Positions 1-8,324 of a stretch of 64,000 nucleotides of DNA are shown one piece after another; within the stretch, counting starts at the first letter, position 1, and each line of letters begins with the position of its first letter. The notes below the pieces were generated by a model. That model saw only the letters and a list, made by a program, of their open reading frames with translations, had not been told where the DNA came from and ran no database searches. The stretch is from Natronorubrum texcoconense (GTDB taxonomy: Archaea; Halobacteriota; Halobacteria; Halobacteriales; Natrialbaceae). A program made the translations under genes and the position numbers. The stretch spans positions 1-64,000 of the forward strand of contig NZ_FNFE01000001.1 of the NCBI RefSeq assembly GCF_900100335.1. Reading direction: 5' to 3'.

Positions 1-350
1 TACTGTTCTACGGTGTCCTTCGAGACACTACCCGCCGTTCCGACGTAGTACGAGCGCGTCCATTTGATACGGTCGTCGTATCGCTGATTGTAGTACCGCG
101 CGGAGATGCCCTTTAGCCAATTGACGAGCAACGACGGTTCGTTGCGCGGCGGACTTCCCACGAACAGGTGTACGTGGTCGGGCATGATTTCGACCTCTAC
201 GAGTTCGAGGTCTTTGTCGTCGCATATCTCCGCGAAGATGGTTTTGAGACGTTCTTTGGTTGCGCCCATCAGACGTGGCTCCCGGTACTTCGGGATGAAC
301 ACTATGTGGTAGTAGAGTTCGTATTTCGCGTGACGGGTACTCTTCACCAT
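1..350 (-). CDS. tnpA: IS200/IS605-type Y1 transposase TnpA, cut by window edge
   Basis: The reverse strand from the ATG at 350 encodes a protein starting [20 protein letters not shown], the usual start of small single-strand HUH transposases of the IS200/IS605 group. The HUH metal-binding pair is visible as PDHVHLFV near residue 58, followed by the conserved GSPPRN and NWLKG..AR segments. The family is about 130 residues; 116 codons are present. The window ends two bases into the codon after ..SKDTVEQ. Those two bases are TA, which is where the catalytic tyrosine is expected in this family. The enzyme cuts and rejoins single-stranded transposon ends. A TnpB/IS1341 partner, if any, would lie to the left of the window. 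Confidence 0.9.
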   Translation of the reverse strand, partial: MVKSTRHAKYELYYHIVFIPKYREPRLMGATKERLKTIFAEICDDKDLELVEVEIMPDHVHLFVGSPPRNEPSLLVNWLKGISARYYNQRYDDRIKWTRSYYVGTAGSVSKDTVEQ

Positions 351-373
351 CTATGCATACTATAATCAGATTG

Positions 374-384
374 ATACTTAAACG
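374..384 (-). promoter_or_regulatory. TATA-like box of tnpA
   Basis: On the minus strand CGTTTAAGTAT lies about 25-34 bases upstream of the tnpA ATG at 350. This is the usual distance and base content of a haloarchaeal TATA element giving a nearly leaderless transcript. Confidence 0.45.
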
Positions 385-440
385 TGCCGACAGAACCCCG
401 GCAGTGCTTTCGACGGCGGAAGATTAACGAGAATTACGGC

Positions 441-472
441 GCGCATCCCCGCCCTGAAGGGCAAGGCTTTGC
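441..472. repeat. Imperfect palindrome, likely IS200/IS605 end
   Basis: CCCCGCCCTGAAGGGCAAGG forms a short hairpin (GCCC/GGGC with a TGAA loop, flanked by further GC pairs). It sits upstream of tnpA, where IS200/IS605 elements carry the end hairpin recognised by the transposase. Similar GC hairpins with a TGAA or CTTTAG loop are typical of haloarchaeal elements of this group. The exact element border cannot be fixed from one end. Confidence 0.5.
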
Positions 473-618
473 ACCTGTTTCACGTAACCACGTGTTTCCC
501 GACTCGGCCGGGTGATTCGACGACTGATTCACTAGCTGTTACCGTGTTGAATGTTACCGCTATTCAGAAAAGTAATATTACCCGCTACGCTTATTGAGTG
601 GGGCTCACAGTGGCGAAC

Positions 619-2640
619 ATGGGCGACGAGTGGCGAGCAGTCGAAACCGAATCCGAGGTGATCTCGGACGAGCGGAGCGAACTCGAAGACGCGTTCGCCC
701 GCGTCTCCGACGCCGTCTACACGCTGAATTCCGACCTGCGGTATACGCTCGTCAACGAGCGAGCCAGGTCCCTTTTCGACCGATCCGTGGCCGACGCAGT
801 CGACGAACCCGCGGACGCAGATGGGGCCGAGGACGGTGTGGGGACTGGGCCCGTGACCGACCGCCTCGAGTCGCTGTTCGGCGATGCACACCAACGCGCG
901 TTCGAACGCCAGCGACAGGTCACCGTCGACGCACACGACGAACGGATCGACCGCTGGTTCGAAGCGCGGTGTCATCCCGACGAGTCCGGCGTGACCGTTC
1001 TCGTCGCCGACGTCACCGAACGCAAGCGGCGCGAGCGGCAACTCGAGGAGGACAACCGGCGGCTCCGATCGATCTTCGAGGACGCACACGACGCGATCCT
1101 CGTCGGCGACGAGAACGAGATCGTCGCCGCCAACCCGGCCGCAAGCGACCTGTTAGGGATCGATCGGTCGGAAATCGCCGGCCGTTCGCTCAAGGAGTTT
1201 ATCCACGCCGATCACGACGTCAGTTCGGCCTGGGAGACGTTTCTCGAGCAGGGGCGGCTCCGCGGTTCGTTCTCGCTGGTCCGACCCGACGGGACGGAAC
1301 GGATCGTCGAGTACAACTCCGTCGCGAACGTGTTGCCCGGAACGCATCTCTCGATTCTCCGGGACGTTACCGAGGCCCGACGACGCGAGGGGGAACTCGA
1401 GCGCCATCGCGAGCGGCTGGCGGCGCTCGATCACGTCAACGGCGTCGTTCGCGAGATCAACGACGCCATCGTCACCGGATCCACGCGGGCCCACCTCGAG
1501 CGCGTCACCTGCGAGTCGTTGGCCGACTCGCCGTCCTACGAGTTCGCGTTCATCGCGGACGTCGACGCCAGATCGAAGTCGATCACTCACCGCGTCGAAG
1601 CGGGGATCGACGGCTACGTTCAGTCGATTCCCCTTTCGACTGCGTCCGACGATCCCGCCGGCCGCGGTCCGGCCGGAAAAGCGATTCGAACCAGGGAGAT
1701 ACAGGTGTCGAACGACGTCTTCGCGGACCCAGATTTCGAACCCTGGCGCGAGGACGCCCGCGAACACGGCTACGAGTCGGCCGCCGCAATCCCGATCGCG
1801 TACGACAGCGTGCTGTACGGCATCCTCGGGATCACCAGCGCACGTCGAAACGCGTTCAGCGACGAGGAGCGCGACGTCGTCGCCCAACTCGGCGAAATTT
1901 TGGGCCACGCCATCGCCGCTCTCGAGCGCAAACGAGTCCTGCTCGGCGACGAGCTGATCGAACTCGAACTCGTCATCGACGACGCCGTCGCGATGTTCGA
2001 CGGCCCGGACATGACCGGCCACTCGGTCTGGTTCGACCGGGTCGTCCGGACCGGCGACGAACAGTACCTCGAGTACGGGAGAACGGCCGCCGAGACGTTT
2101 CCGCTGCTCGAGGAGATCGTCGAGCGCGTTCCCCACTGGAACGAGGTGTCGGTGCTTCAGCGAACAGCCGGCGACGTGAAGTTCGAGTTATCGATTACGT
2201 CTCCGCCGATGTTCGGGGTTATCGACGCCTACGGCGGCTACGTCGAGGCGGCGGCGATCCACGACGGCGAGTATACCACGACGGTCCACTTTCCGACCGG
2301 GACGGACGTCGGCGCCGTCATGGACGAGCTAACGGACGTCTATGCGAGCATCCAAACCGTCGCCCGGCGCCAGATCTCCCCCTCGAGCGAATCGCTGGAC
2401 CAGCTCCAACACCAACTCGCCGAAGCGTTGACGGATCGGCAGCGAACCGCCCTCGAGATGGCCTACTACGGCGGCTACTTCGAGTGGCCTCGCGACAGTT
2501 CGGGTGAGGAGGTCGCCGACTCGATGGACGTGACGGCCGCCACGTTCCACGAACACCTCCGGGCGGCCCAGCACAAACTCATTGCGATGATCCTCGACGA
2601 CGCGGAGACGGCCGGAGAACGGTCGACCGACGATCGCTGA
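619..2640 (+). CDS. PAS-PAS-GAF-Bat HTH transcriptional regulator (bacterio-opsin activator-like)
   Basis: A soluble sensory transcription regulator of about 673 residues. Two PAS domains come first (a weak one near residues 20-140, then the clear SIFEDAHDAILVGDENEIVAANPAA stretch, residues about 150-265). A GAF-like region follows (about 280-440, with RGPAGKAIRTREIQV). A bacterio-opsin-activator middle domain comes next, and the C-terminal 60 residues are an HTH_10 domain (LTDRQRTALEMAYYGGYFEW... VADSMDVTAATFHEHLRAAQ). Bat-like proteins read redox, light or small-molecule cues and act at promoters; the target here is unknown. The ATG at 619 is preferred; an in-frame GTG at 598 adds seven residues. 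An AT-rich TATA-like stretch near 572-580 fits either start. Confidence 0.85.
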   Translation: MGDEWRAVETESEVISDERSELEDAFARVSDAVYTLNSDLRYTLVNERARSLFDRSVADAVDEPADADGAEDGVGTGPVTDRLESLFGDAHQRAFERQRQVTVDAHDERIDRWFEARCHPDESGVTVLVADVTERKRRERQLEEDNRRLRSIFEDAHDAILVGDENEIVAANPAASDLLGIDRSEIAGRSLKEFIHADHDVSSAWETFLEQGRLRGSFSLVRPDGTERIVEYNSVANVLPGTHLSILRDVTEARRREGELERHRERLAALDHVNGVVREINDAIVTGSTRAHLERVTCESLADSPSYEFAFIADVDARSKSITHRVEAGIDGYVQSIPLSTASDDPAGRGPAGKAIRTREIQVSNDVFADPDFEPWREDAREHGYESAAAIPIAYDSVLYGILGITSARRNAFSDEERDVVAQLGEILGHAIAALERKRVLLGDELIELELVIDDAVAMFDGPDMTGHSVWFDRVVRTGDEQYLEYGRTAAETFPLLEEIVERVPHWNEVSVLQRTAGDVKFELSITSPPMFGVIDAYGGYVEAAAIHDGEYTTTVHFPTGTDVGAVMDELTDVYASIQTVARRQISPSSESLDQLQHQLAEALTDRQRTALEMAYYGGYFEWPRDSSGEEVADSMDVTAATFHEHLRAAQHKLIAMILDDAETAGERSTDDR

Positions 2641-2711
2641 GCGTCGCGACCGCGGCACACGTCGGCCGCGACGTACCGGGATTGATTACGTCCCCGTTCC
2701 ACGTCCCACAC

Positions 2712-3617
2712 ATGCAAACCCACATCGTCCCGGTCGGCTTCGACTACGACCGGTTGATCGCGCCGCTGGTGCGCGATCAGATCGACGTCGACAGCGTCAT
2801 CCTCCTCGAGGGTGCCGTCGGGAGCGAGGCCAACGTCGAGTACTCCCGGCACCTCTCGGAGAAACTCGAGACCGACTTCCGGAACCTGCTCGGGGCGAGC
2901 ACGGAGCGATTCGTCCTCGAGGACGTCTACGACTACGACGCGGCCTTCGAGCAGGCCTACGAACTCATCACGGGCGAGCTCGACGCCGGGAACGAGGTCT
3001 GGGTGAACGTTGCCGCGATGCCCCGAACCGTGAGCTTCGCGTTCGCCAACGCCGCCCACTCGCTGATGGTCGAACGCCAGGAGGACCGCGAGGGGATCCA
3101 CACCTACTACACGGCTCCAGAGAAGTACCTCGAGACGGAACTCGCCGAAGAGCTTCGCGAGCAGATCGCCATTCTCGAGGATCTGGGGGCGCAGGAAGCG
3201 GCTGTCGACGGCGATCGGATCGACGATCGGTTGGAGAGCGCCCGCGACCTCCTCTCGGAGTTCGACGAGCGAGGAACGACCATCGGGGCCAAGGAGATCG
3301 ACGGTCGTCACATCGTCGAGCTACCGGTCGCCTCCTTCTCGAACGTCAAGCCCTTCGAGGAACTCATTCTCTACAAACTCGGCGAGGACGGCGAGTTCGA
3401 CTCGGTCTCCGAACTGGCGGAATCGCTCGCCCGCGAACTCAACGAGGAGTACACCGACAGCTTCCGCTCGAAGGTCATCTACAACGTCGACCGGCTGGGT
3501 CCCGGCGGCAAGGGCTACATCGAGCGCGAGGAGCACGGGAAATCCTACCGAACCAGGCTCTCCCGGATCGGCGAGCTGTGGGTGCGAGCGCACTCCGACA
3601 GCGGTTCGGAGTCGTAG
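2712..3617 (+). CDS. HFX_2341/DUF6293-family regulator with CARF-like N-domain and winged helix
   Basis: A 301-residue protein. The N-terminal 130 residues (MQTHIVPVGFDYDRL... NEVWVNVAAMPRTVSFA) look like the Rossmann-type HFX_2341 N-domain, which resembles CARF ligand-sensing folds. The C-terminal third (PFEELILYKLGEDGEFDSVS... YRTRLSRIGELW) reads as a winged helix of the type that pairs with it. Family members are annotated as haloarchaeal transcriptional regulators. The ATG at 2712 starts exactly at the conserved MQTHIVPVG; an in-frame ATG ten codons upstream adds non-conserved residues. No cas gene or CRISPR array is in the window, so any link to cyclic-oligonucleotide signalling is inference only. 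Confidence 0.75.
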   Translation: MQTHIVPVGFDYDRLIAPLVRDQIDVDSVILLEGAVGSEANVEYSRHLSEKLETDFRNLLGASTERFVLEDVYDYDAAFEQAYELITGELDAGNEVWVNVAAMPRTVSFAFANAAHSLMVERQEDREGIHTYYTAPEKYLETELAEELREQIAILEDLGAQEAAVDGDRIDDRLESARDLLSEFDERGTTIGAKEIDGRHIVELPVASFSNVKPFEELILYKLGEDGEFDSVSELAESLARELNEEYTDSFRSKVIYNVDRLGPGGKGYIEREEHGKSYRTRLSRIGELWVRAHSDSGSES

Positions 3618-3766
3618 TACTGCGCGAAGTCGGGCGCTTTCGCGACCGTTCTCGAGCGCCAATGAGTGTCGATTGCCGTCGCGGACGAGCGGGTCCCCAA
3701 CCCGGTTTCGGCCACGATACCTCAAGTAGATCGACGACGAAGGGCGTGGTACGGGACCATCCACCG

Positions 3767-4528
3767 ATGACAGCAATCGACATCAACTGCGACATGGGCG
3801 AGAGTTTCGGCAACTGGACGATGGGACGCGACGACGAGGTGATGCCGTACATCACCTCCGCGAACATCGCCGGCGGCTACCACGCGGGCGACCCCCACGT
3901 CATGCGCGAGACCGTCGAACTCGCGGCGGAACACGACGTGGGGATCGGCATCCACCCCGGTCTGCCAGATAAGATGGGATTCGGCCGGCGAACGATGGAC
4001 GCGACGCCCGAGGAGGTGCGCGATTACGTCGTCTACCAGTTAGGCGCCCTGCTGGCGTTCGCGAGACGCCACGGAGCGACGGTCCAGCACGTCAAACCCC
4101 ACGGCGCGATGTACTCGATGCTCTCCGAGAGCGCGGACCACTGTCGGGCCGTCATGGAGGGCATCCTCGAGGTCGATCCCGATCTCGTCTACCTGGCGAC
4201 CGATATGAACATCTACGAAGTCGCCGAGGAGTACGACGAACTGGACGCCGTCTTCGAGGGCTACGTCGACCTCGACTACAACCCCGATCGTACGCTGATC
4301 GTCGAGAAATCGGTCGAGCCGAAGGATCCCGAACTGGTCGCGGATCGCGTCGTCTCCATCGCGACCCGCGGCGAAGTCGAGGCCGTCGACGGCACGATGA
4401 TCGACGTCCCCGCGTCGTCCATTTGTATTCACGGTGACGGACCGAATGCGGTCGAACTGCTCGAGTCGATCCACGAGCGACTCGAGGCGGAAGGAATCGA
4501 ACTCGCACGCCTCGACGAACTGGTCTGA
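3767..4528 (+). CDS. pxpA: 5-oxoprolinase subunit A (LamB/YcsF family)
   Basis: A 253-residue protein of normal length for the YcsF/LamB family. It carries the diagnostic motifs DINCDMGESFGNW (residues 4-16), SANIAGGYHAGDP (about 33-45, where most family members have C for the second G), HPGLPDKMGFGRR (about 64-76) and VKPHGAMY (about 108-115). PxpA acts with PxpB and PxpC in ATP-dependent opening of 5-oxoproline to glutamate. The ATG at 3767 is chosen because the conserved TAIDINCDMG follows at once. It converges on the biotin carboxylase gene (30 bases between stops) and is the plus-strand member of the Pxp/biotin cluster. Confidence 0.9.
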   Translation: MTAIDINCDMGESFGNWTMGRDDEVMPYITSANIAGGYHAGDPHVMRETVELAAEHDVGIGIHPGLPDKMGFGRRTMDATPEEVRDYVVYQLGALLAFARRHGATVQHVKPHGAMYSMLSESADHCRAVMEGILEVDPDLVYLATDMNIYEVAEEYDELDAVFEGYVDLDYNPDRTLIVEKSVEPKDPELVADRVVSIATRGEVEAVDGTMIDVPASSICIHGDGPNAVELLESIHERLEAEGIELARLDELV

Positions 4529-4557
4529 GACGGTTGGTGTAACGATACGCCGGCGGA

Positions 4558-5910
4558 TCAGGCCTCGTCCAGCCCCTCGAACTGCTCGTCGAGGTACTTC
4601 GTCGTGTGCTCGCTGTCGACGAACGCGTCGTCCTCGAGCACCGCGAGGTGGAACGGAATCGTCGTCGAGATGCCCTCGATGTCGGTCTCTTCGAGGGCCC
4701 GTTTACTCCGTTCGAGCACCTCCGTTCGATCCTGGGCGGTCACGATGAACTTCCCGACGAGCGAATCGTAGAACGGACTGATCCGATCGTCCTGATTGAC
4801 GCCGTCGTCGACGCGGACGCCCATTCCCGTTGGGGGTCGGTACGTCTCGAGGGTGCCTGGCGTCGGCGAAAAGTCGTTGTACGGGTCCTCGGCGTTGATT
4901 CGGAACTCCATCGCCGCTCCGCGGGTCTCCACCTCGTGCTGTTCGAACGAGAGTTCCTCGCCCGCGGCGACGCGGAACTGTTCTTTGACGATGTCGATTC
5001 CCGTCACCGCCTCGGTGACCGTATGTTCGACCTGAATCCGGGCGTTGACCTCGAGGAAGTAGAACTCGCCGTCCTCGTAGAGGAACTCGACCGTCCCGGC
5101 GTTACTGTAGCCGGCTTCGGCGACGCCGGATCGGGCGGACTCACAGAGCTCTTCTCGCGTCTCCTCGTCGAGCACCGGCGAGGGCGTCTCCTCGATGAGC
5201 TTCTGCTGGCGGCGTTGCACCGAGCAGTCCCGTTCGTAGAGGTGGCGGACGTTCCCGTGCTCGTCGCCGATGACCTGCACCTCGATGTGGCGCGGGTTCT
5301 CGAGGAAGCGCTCGACGTAGACCGCGTCGTTGTCGAAGTAGGCTTCTCCCTCGCGTTTCGCATTTTTGAAGGCTTCCTCGGCCTCCTCGGGAGTATCGAC
5401 AACTTTCAACCCGCGGCCGCCACCGCCGCCGTCGGCCTTGATGGCGACCGGGTAGCCGTGTTCGTCGCCGAAGGCTTTCACCCGTTCCGGGTCGTCGATC
5501 GGTTCGTCGGTTCCGGGAACGATCGGGACGCCGGCGTCGGCCATGATGGCGCGCGCTTTCGTCTTCTCGCCGAAGTCGGCCATCGCGTCCGCCGGCGGCC
5601 CGATCCAGATGAACTCCGAGTCCTCGACGCGGCGGGCGAACGACTCGCTCTCCGCGAGGAAGCCGTAGCCCGGGTGGATCGCGTCGGCGCCGGTCTCGCT
5701 CGCCGCCTCGAGCAGCGACTCCTGGTCGAGATAGCTCTTGCCGGCGACGGAGGAGCCGACGTGGACGGCCTCGTCCGCGCGCCGGACGTGTTTGGCCGTC
5801 TCGTCGGCGTCGCTGTAGACGGCGACGGTGTCGATTCCGAGTTCGGTCGCCGCTTGCATCACGCGGACCGCGATTTCGCCGCGGTTCGCAACGAGTACTT
5901 TGGTGATCAT
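4558..5910 (-). CDS. Biotin carboxylase subunit (ATP-grasp)
   Basis: A 450-residue stand-alone biotin carboxylase, the usual AccC length. It starts with the conserved [17 protein letters not shown]. The ATP-grasp glycine-rich loop is [13 protein letters not shown] (158-170), and the active-site strand is [10 protein letters not shown] (287-296) with E287, N289, R291 and E295 in place. It carboxylates biotin on a carrier protein using ATP and bicarbonate. It is the third gene of the pxpB-pxpC-BC minus-strand operon (17 bases after pxpC). Partnership with PxpB/PxpC-like proteins and a separate carrier suggests a urea-carboxylase-type rather than acetyl-CoA-carboxylase role, since no acyl-CoA carboxyltransferase gene is present. 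The substrate is unknown. Confidence 0.92.
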   Translation of the reverse strand: MITKVLVANRGEIAVRVMQAATELGIDTVAVYSDADETAKHVRRADEAVHVGSSVAGKSYLDQESLLEAASETGADAIHPGYGFLAESESFARRVEDSEFIWIGPPADAMADFGEKTKARAIMADAGVPIVPGTDEPIDDPERVKAFGDEHGYPVAIKADGGGGGRGLKVVDTPEEAEEAFKNAKREGEAYFDNDAVYVERFLENPRHIEVQVIGDEHGNVRHLYERDCSVQRRQQKLIEETPSPVLDEETREELCESARSGVAEAGYSNAGTVEFLYEDGEFYFLEVNARIQVEHTVTEAVTGIDIVKEQFRVAAGEELSFEQHEVETRGAAMEFRINAEDPYNDFSPTPGTLETYRPPTGMGVRVDDGVNQDDRISPFYDSLVGKFIVTAQDRTEVLERSKRALEETDIEGISTTIPFHLAVLEDDAFVDSEHTTKYLDEQFEGLDEA

Positions 5911-5927
5911 TTATTGACAAATCCGCA

Positions 5928-6893
5928 CTACAGCGACTCCTGAATGTCCGTAAGCAGTTCGTCTCGCTCGCGACGGATCTCGAGCGCCTCCTCGACGTCG
6001 ACCGCGTTGAAGTCGACGGTGCTGTGGGTTCGACACTGCGAGAGCGCGCCGCGGTCGGGGCTGACGATCGTTCCGACGGTGGTGTAGCCGCCGCCGGTAA
6101 CGGCGTCTCGCATCAGGATGATCGGCTGGCCGGCCATCTGGATGGAGCCGACGGGGTAGCCGAGGTCGACGACGTTGGTGACGTCCGTCCCGGCGCCGAA
6201 CGGTTGCTCGCGCTCCTCGAACATATCCCTGATATCGGGCCCCTCGAACCGGTAGCCGACCCGGTCGGCCTCGTCGGAGACCTTCCAGTCGGCGTCGAGG
6301 AAGCGCTGTCGTCCCTCGTCGGTGAGCCGGTAGTCACAGAGCCCCATCACGACGTTGATCTCGTTGGTCGAGTAGTCCGGACGGTCCGCCTCGTCGATCG
6401 AGTTCCCGATCACGTCGTCGACGTCCGCCGAGGGCTCGCCGATGGGCAGTTCGTCGCCCGCCTCGAGCGATCGGCCTTCGTGACCACCGATGCCGATCAG
6501 GGTGTACGTCGATCGACTCCCCATCACCGGCACGATGTCGACGCCGCCGGCGACGGCGAGGTACGTTCGCGCGCCTTCGGTCGCGAACTCGAGACTGAGC
6601 GTGTCGCCGGCGTCGGCCTGCACGGCCGTCCACATCGGGACCGGCTCGTCCTCGAGTGTGGGCTCCATCTCCGCCCCCGTGACGGCGAAGACGGCGTCGT
6701 CCTCGAACTCGACGTCCGCGCCCATGTAGGTCATCTCGAGGGTCGCGTCGGATTCGTCGTTGCCGACGAGCCAGTTGCCCACTTTGTGTGCGAACTGGTC
6801 CATCGCGCCGGAGGGCGGCATGCCGATGTGATAGTGGCCGTGGCGGCCGGTGTCCTGGACCGTCGTGACGAGTCCGCCGTCGAGAATCCGCAT
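5928..6893 (-). CDS. pxpC: PxpC/AHS2-type carboxyltransferase subunit
   Basis: A 321-residue protein of the KipA/PxpC/allophanate-hydrolase-subunit-2 family. The start reads GGLVTTVQDTGRHGHYHIG, and GMPPSGAMDQ follows near residues 24-33; VTGAEMEPTL, YLAVAGGVDIVPVMGS and DRGALSQC also fit. PxpC of classical 5-oxoprolinase usually has a different residue pattern before xGAMD, whereas the PPSGxMD form is what I recall from the AHS2 part of urea carboxylase. The ATG overlaps the pxpB stop by one base (TAATG), so the two are translationally coupled. It likely forms the acyl-transfer half of a heteromer with PxpB. The label pxpC is by family, not proven function. Confidence 0.85.
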   Translation of the reverse strand: MRILDGGLVTTVQDTGRHGHYHIGMPPSGAMDQFAHKVGNWLVGNDESDATLEMTYMGADVEFEDDAVFAVTGAEMEPTLEDEPVPMWTAVQADAGDTLSLEFATEGARTYLAVAGGVDIVPVMGSRSTYTLIGIGGHEGRSLEAGDELPIGEPSADVDDVIGNSIDEADRPDYSTNEINVVMGLCDYRLTDEGRQRFLDADWKVSDEADRVGYRFEGPDIRDMFEEREQPFGAGTDVTNVVDLGYPVGSIQMAGQPIILMRDAVTGGGYTTVGTIVSPDRGALSQCRTHSTVDFNAVDVEEALEIRRERDELLTDIQESL

Positions 6894-7795
6894 TACTCGA
6901 GCACCTCCAGGAGCCGCTCGTTGTAGCCGTCCGGGTCCTCGAAGAACGCCTGGGGCTCGAAGTCGACTCGATCGTAGTTGTACTCGTAGCTGCCGTCCTC
7001 CACCTCCTCGCGGATCGCGTCGTACTCCTCGCGGTCGATCTGCCGGAAGTTGAGGATGTCGCCCGGGTTGGGGAGCACCATCGACTCTTCGAACGCCGAC
7101 AGCTCCTGGTCGACGTCGAGCACTTCGACGGGCGTTCGACCGTAGAGCTGGTAGCCGCCGGCCCCGGGGACGGGGTAGATAGCCGTAAATGCGCCGCCGA
7201 AGCCGATCGCTCGACTCGGCGTCGCGGTTCGGGGCTGTTCGTACTTCGGCACCTCGATCTGCTCGTCGCGGGGGACCATCTGGAAACAGAAGGGCAGTCC
7301 GGGGACGAAGCCGATCATCGTCACCATGTGCGGCGCGCCCGAGTGGTGGTCGACGAACGCCTCGACGGAGTCGAAGCCGTTGAGTTCCGCGGAGTACTCG
7401 AGGTCCGTTGCATCCGGATCCTGGTGGCGCTCCCGGAAGTCCATCAGCGTGTCGTGGGTCCACGGATCGTCGTAGAAGACCGGTATGTCGAACACGCGGG
7501 CCTCCCACTGGTAGTCGGAGACGTCGATCTCGTCCTCGAGCGATTTCAGCTCCTCGATCAGTTCGTCGGGGTGCAACACGGCCGGATCGAACTGGATCAG
7601 ATAGGAGGCGTTCGACGGTGCGACTTCGACGAGTCCCTCGAGACTGTTCTGGCGGATCTCCTGCGTGATCGCCTGCGCCTTGAAGTTCGCGTCGAAGCTC
7701 ATCGCCTCGTCGAGTTCGACGAACACCCAGTCGTCCCCGCCGTACTCGTACCGCGGCGACGGAAGCTCTTGCCTCGTTATCGTTTGCTCGCTCAT
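6893..7795 (-). CDS. pxpB: PxpB/AHS1-type carboxyltransferase subunit
   Basis: A 300-residue KipI/PxpB/AHS1-family protein. Typical segments are VTMIGFVPGLPFCF, YEQPRTATPSRAIGFGG, YPVPGAGGYQLYGRTPVEV and LPNPGDILNFRQI. It is longer than most bacterial PxpB (about 220-240 residues) because of an extra acidic C-terminal tail of about 55 residues. The ATG at 7795 (MSEQTITRQ) is chosen; an in-frame GTG at 7822 adds nine unlikely residues. It is the first gene of the operon and faces the biotin-carrier gene across a 186-base divergent promoter region containing a palindrome. Confidence 0.85.
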   Translation of the reverse strand: MSEQTITRQELPSPRYEYGGDDWVFVELDEAMSFDANFKAQAITQEIRQNSLEGLVEVAPSNASYLIQFDPAVLHPDELIEELKSLEDEIDVSDYQWEARVFDIPVFYDDPWTHDTLMDFRERHQDPDATDLEYSAELNGFDSVEAFVDHHSGAPHMVTMIGFVPGLPFCFQMVPRDEQIEVPKYEQPRTATPSRAIGFGGAFTAIYPVPGAGGYQLYGRTPVEVLDVDQELSAFEESMVLPNPGDILNFRQIDREEYDAIREEVEDGSYEYNYDRVDFEPQAFFEDPDGYNERLLEVLE

Positions 7796-7919
7796 CCTAT
7801 TTCCCAAGAGAACGGTTACCACTGTATAGATGCCGACTAGAGTCGGACGAGAAACGTACTAAAACAATTACACGAGTTCGTAAACTATGGTGACTGATGT
7901 GTTTACAATGATGTTCGGG

Positions 7920-7945
7920 GAGGTATAGGTTTGTCAAAACCTATA
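7920..7945. promoter_or_regulatory. Palindromic operator/promoter between pxpB and the biotin carrier gene
   Basis: TATAGGTTT (7924-7932) and AAACCTATA (7937-7945) form a perfect 9-base inverted repeat around GTCA. The site lies 36 bases before the carrier ATG and about 130 bases before the pxpB ATG. Read on either strand it also gives an AAACCTATA element that could act as BRE plus TATA box. The left flank GAGGTATAGGTTTGT is nearly repeated upstream of the molybdenum-hydroxylase operon at 12146. Confidence 0.55.
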
Positions 7946-7981
7946 TGCTCGGAGACCCTATCGAATAGTAAGATTTCATAA

Positions 7982-8227
7982 ATGACGACAGAACACATCC
8001 AGTCACCGATGCCCGGCGTCTTCTACACGCGTCCCGATCCGGACGACCCGACGTTCGTCGACGAAGGCGACGAGGTTTCGGAGGGGGACGTCGTCGGGCT
8101 GGTCGGCGTCATGAAGAACTTCCACGACATCACCGCGCCGGCGGACGGCACGGTCACCGAGTTCGTCGCGGAGAACGAACAGGAAGTCGACGCCGGCGAC
8201 GAGCTGCTGGTTCTCGAGACCAACTGA
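7982..8227 (+). CDS. Stand-alone biotin/lipoyl-attachment carrier protein
   Basis: An 81-residue single biotinyl domain: SPMPGVFYTRP, then GDVVGLVGVMKNFHDITAP and the closing half EVDAGDELLVLE. The modified lysine should be K45 in VMKNF; the usual AMKM context is altered but the MK pair is kept. It is probably biotinylated by a BirA encoded elsewhere and moves CO2 from the biotin carboxylase to the PxpB/PxpC half. It has its own promoter, divergent from pxpB, with the palindrome at 7924-7945 in front. A lipoyl role is less likely because of the MK context and the neighbours. Confidence 0.88.
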   Translation: MTTEHIQSPMPGVFYTRPDPDDPTFVDEGDEVSEGDVVGLVGVMKNFHDITAPADGTVTEFVAENEQEVDAGDELLVLETN

Positions 8228-8324
8228 CGCCCGTTTCCATCGGTGGAGACCTACACACCGTCGTCGCCGTGTCTTCGGTCACAGTCGCCCATTCTCGAGC
8301 GAACGCAACACTACCGAACGGCAC

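Noticed and set aside
4558-5910. Acetyl-/propionyl-CoA carboxylase assignment for the biotin carboxylase
   Set aside because: No acyl-CoA carboxyltransferase gene is in the window; the adjacent carboxyltransferase-like proteins are of the PxpB/PxpC type.
4606-5943. 445-codon plus-strand frame opposite the biotin carboxylase
   Set aside because: Long shadow frame caused by high GC; the minus strand has all biotin carboxylase motifs.
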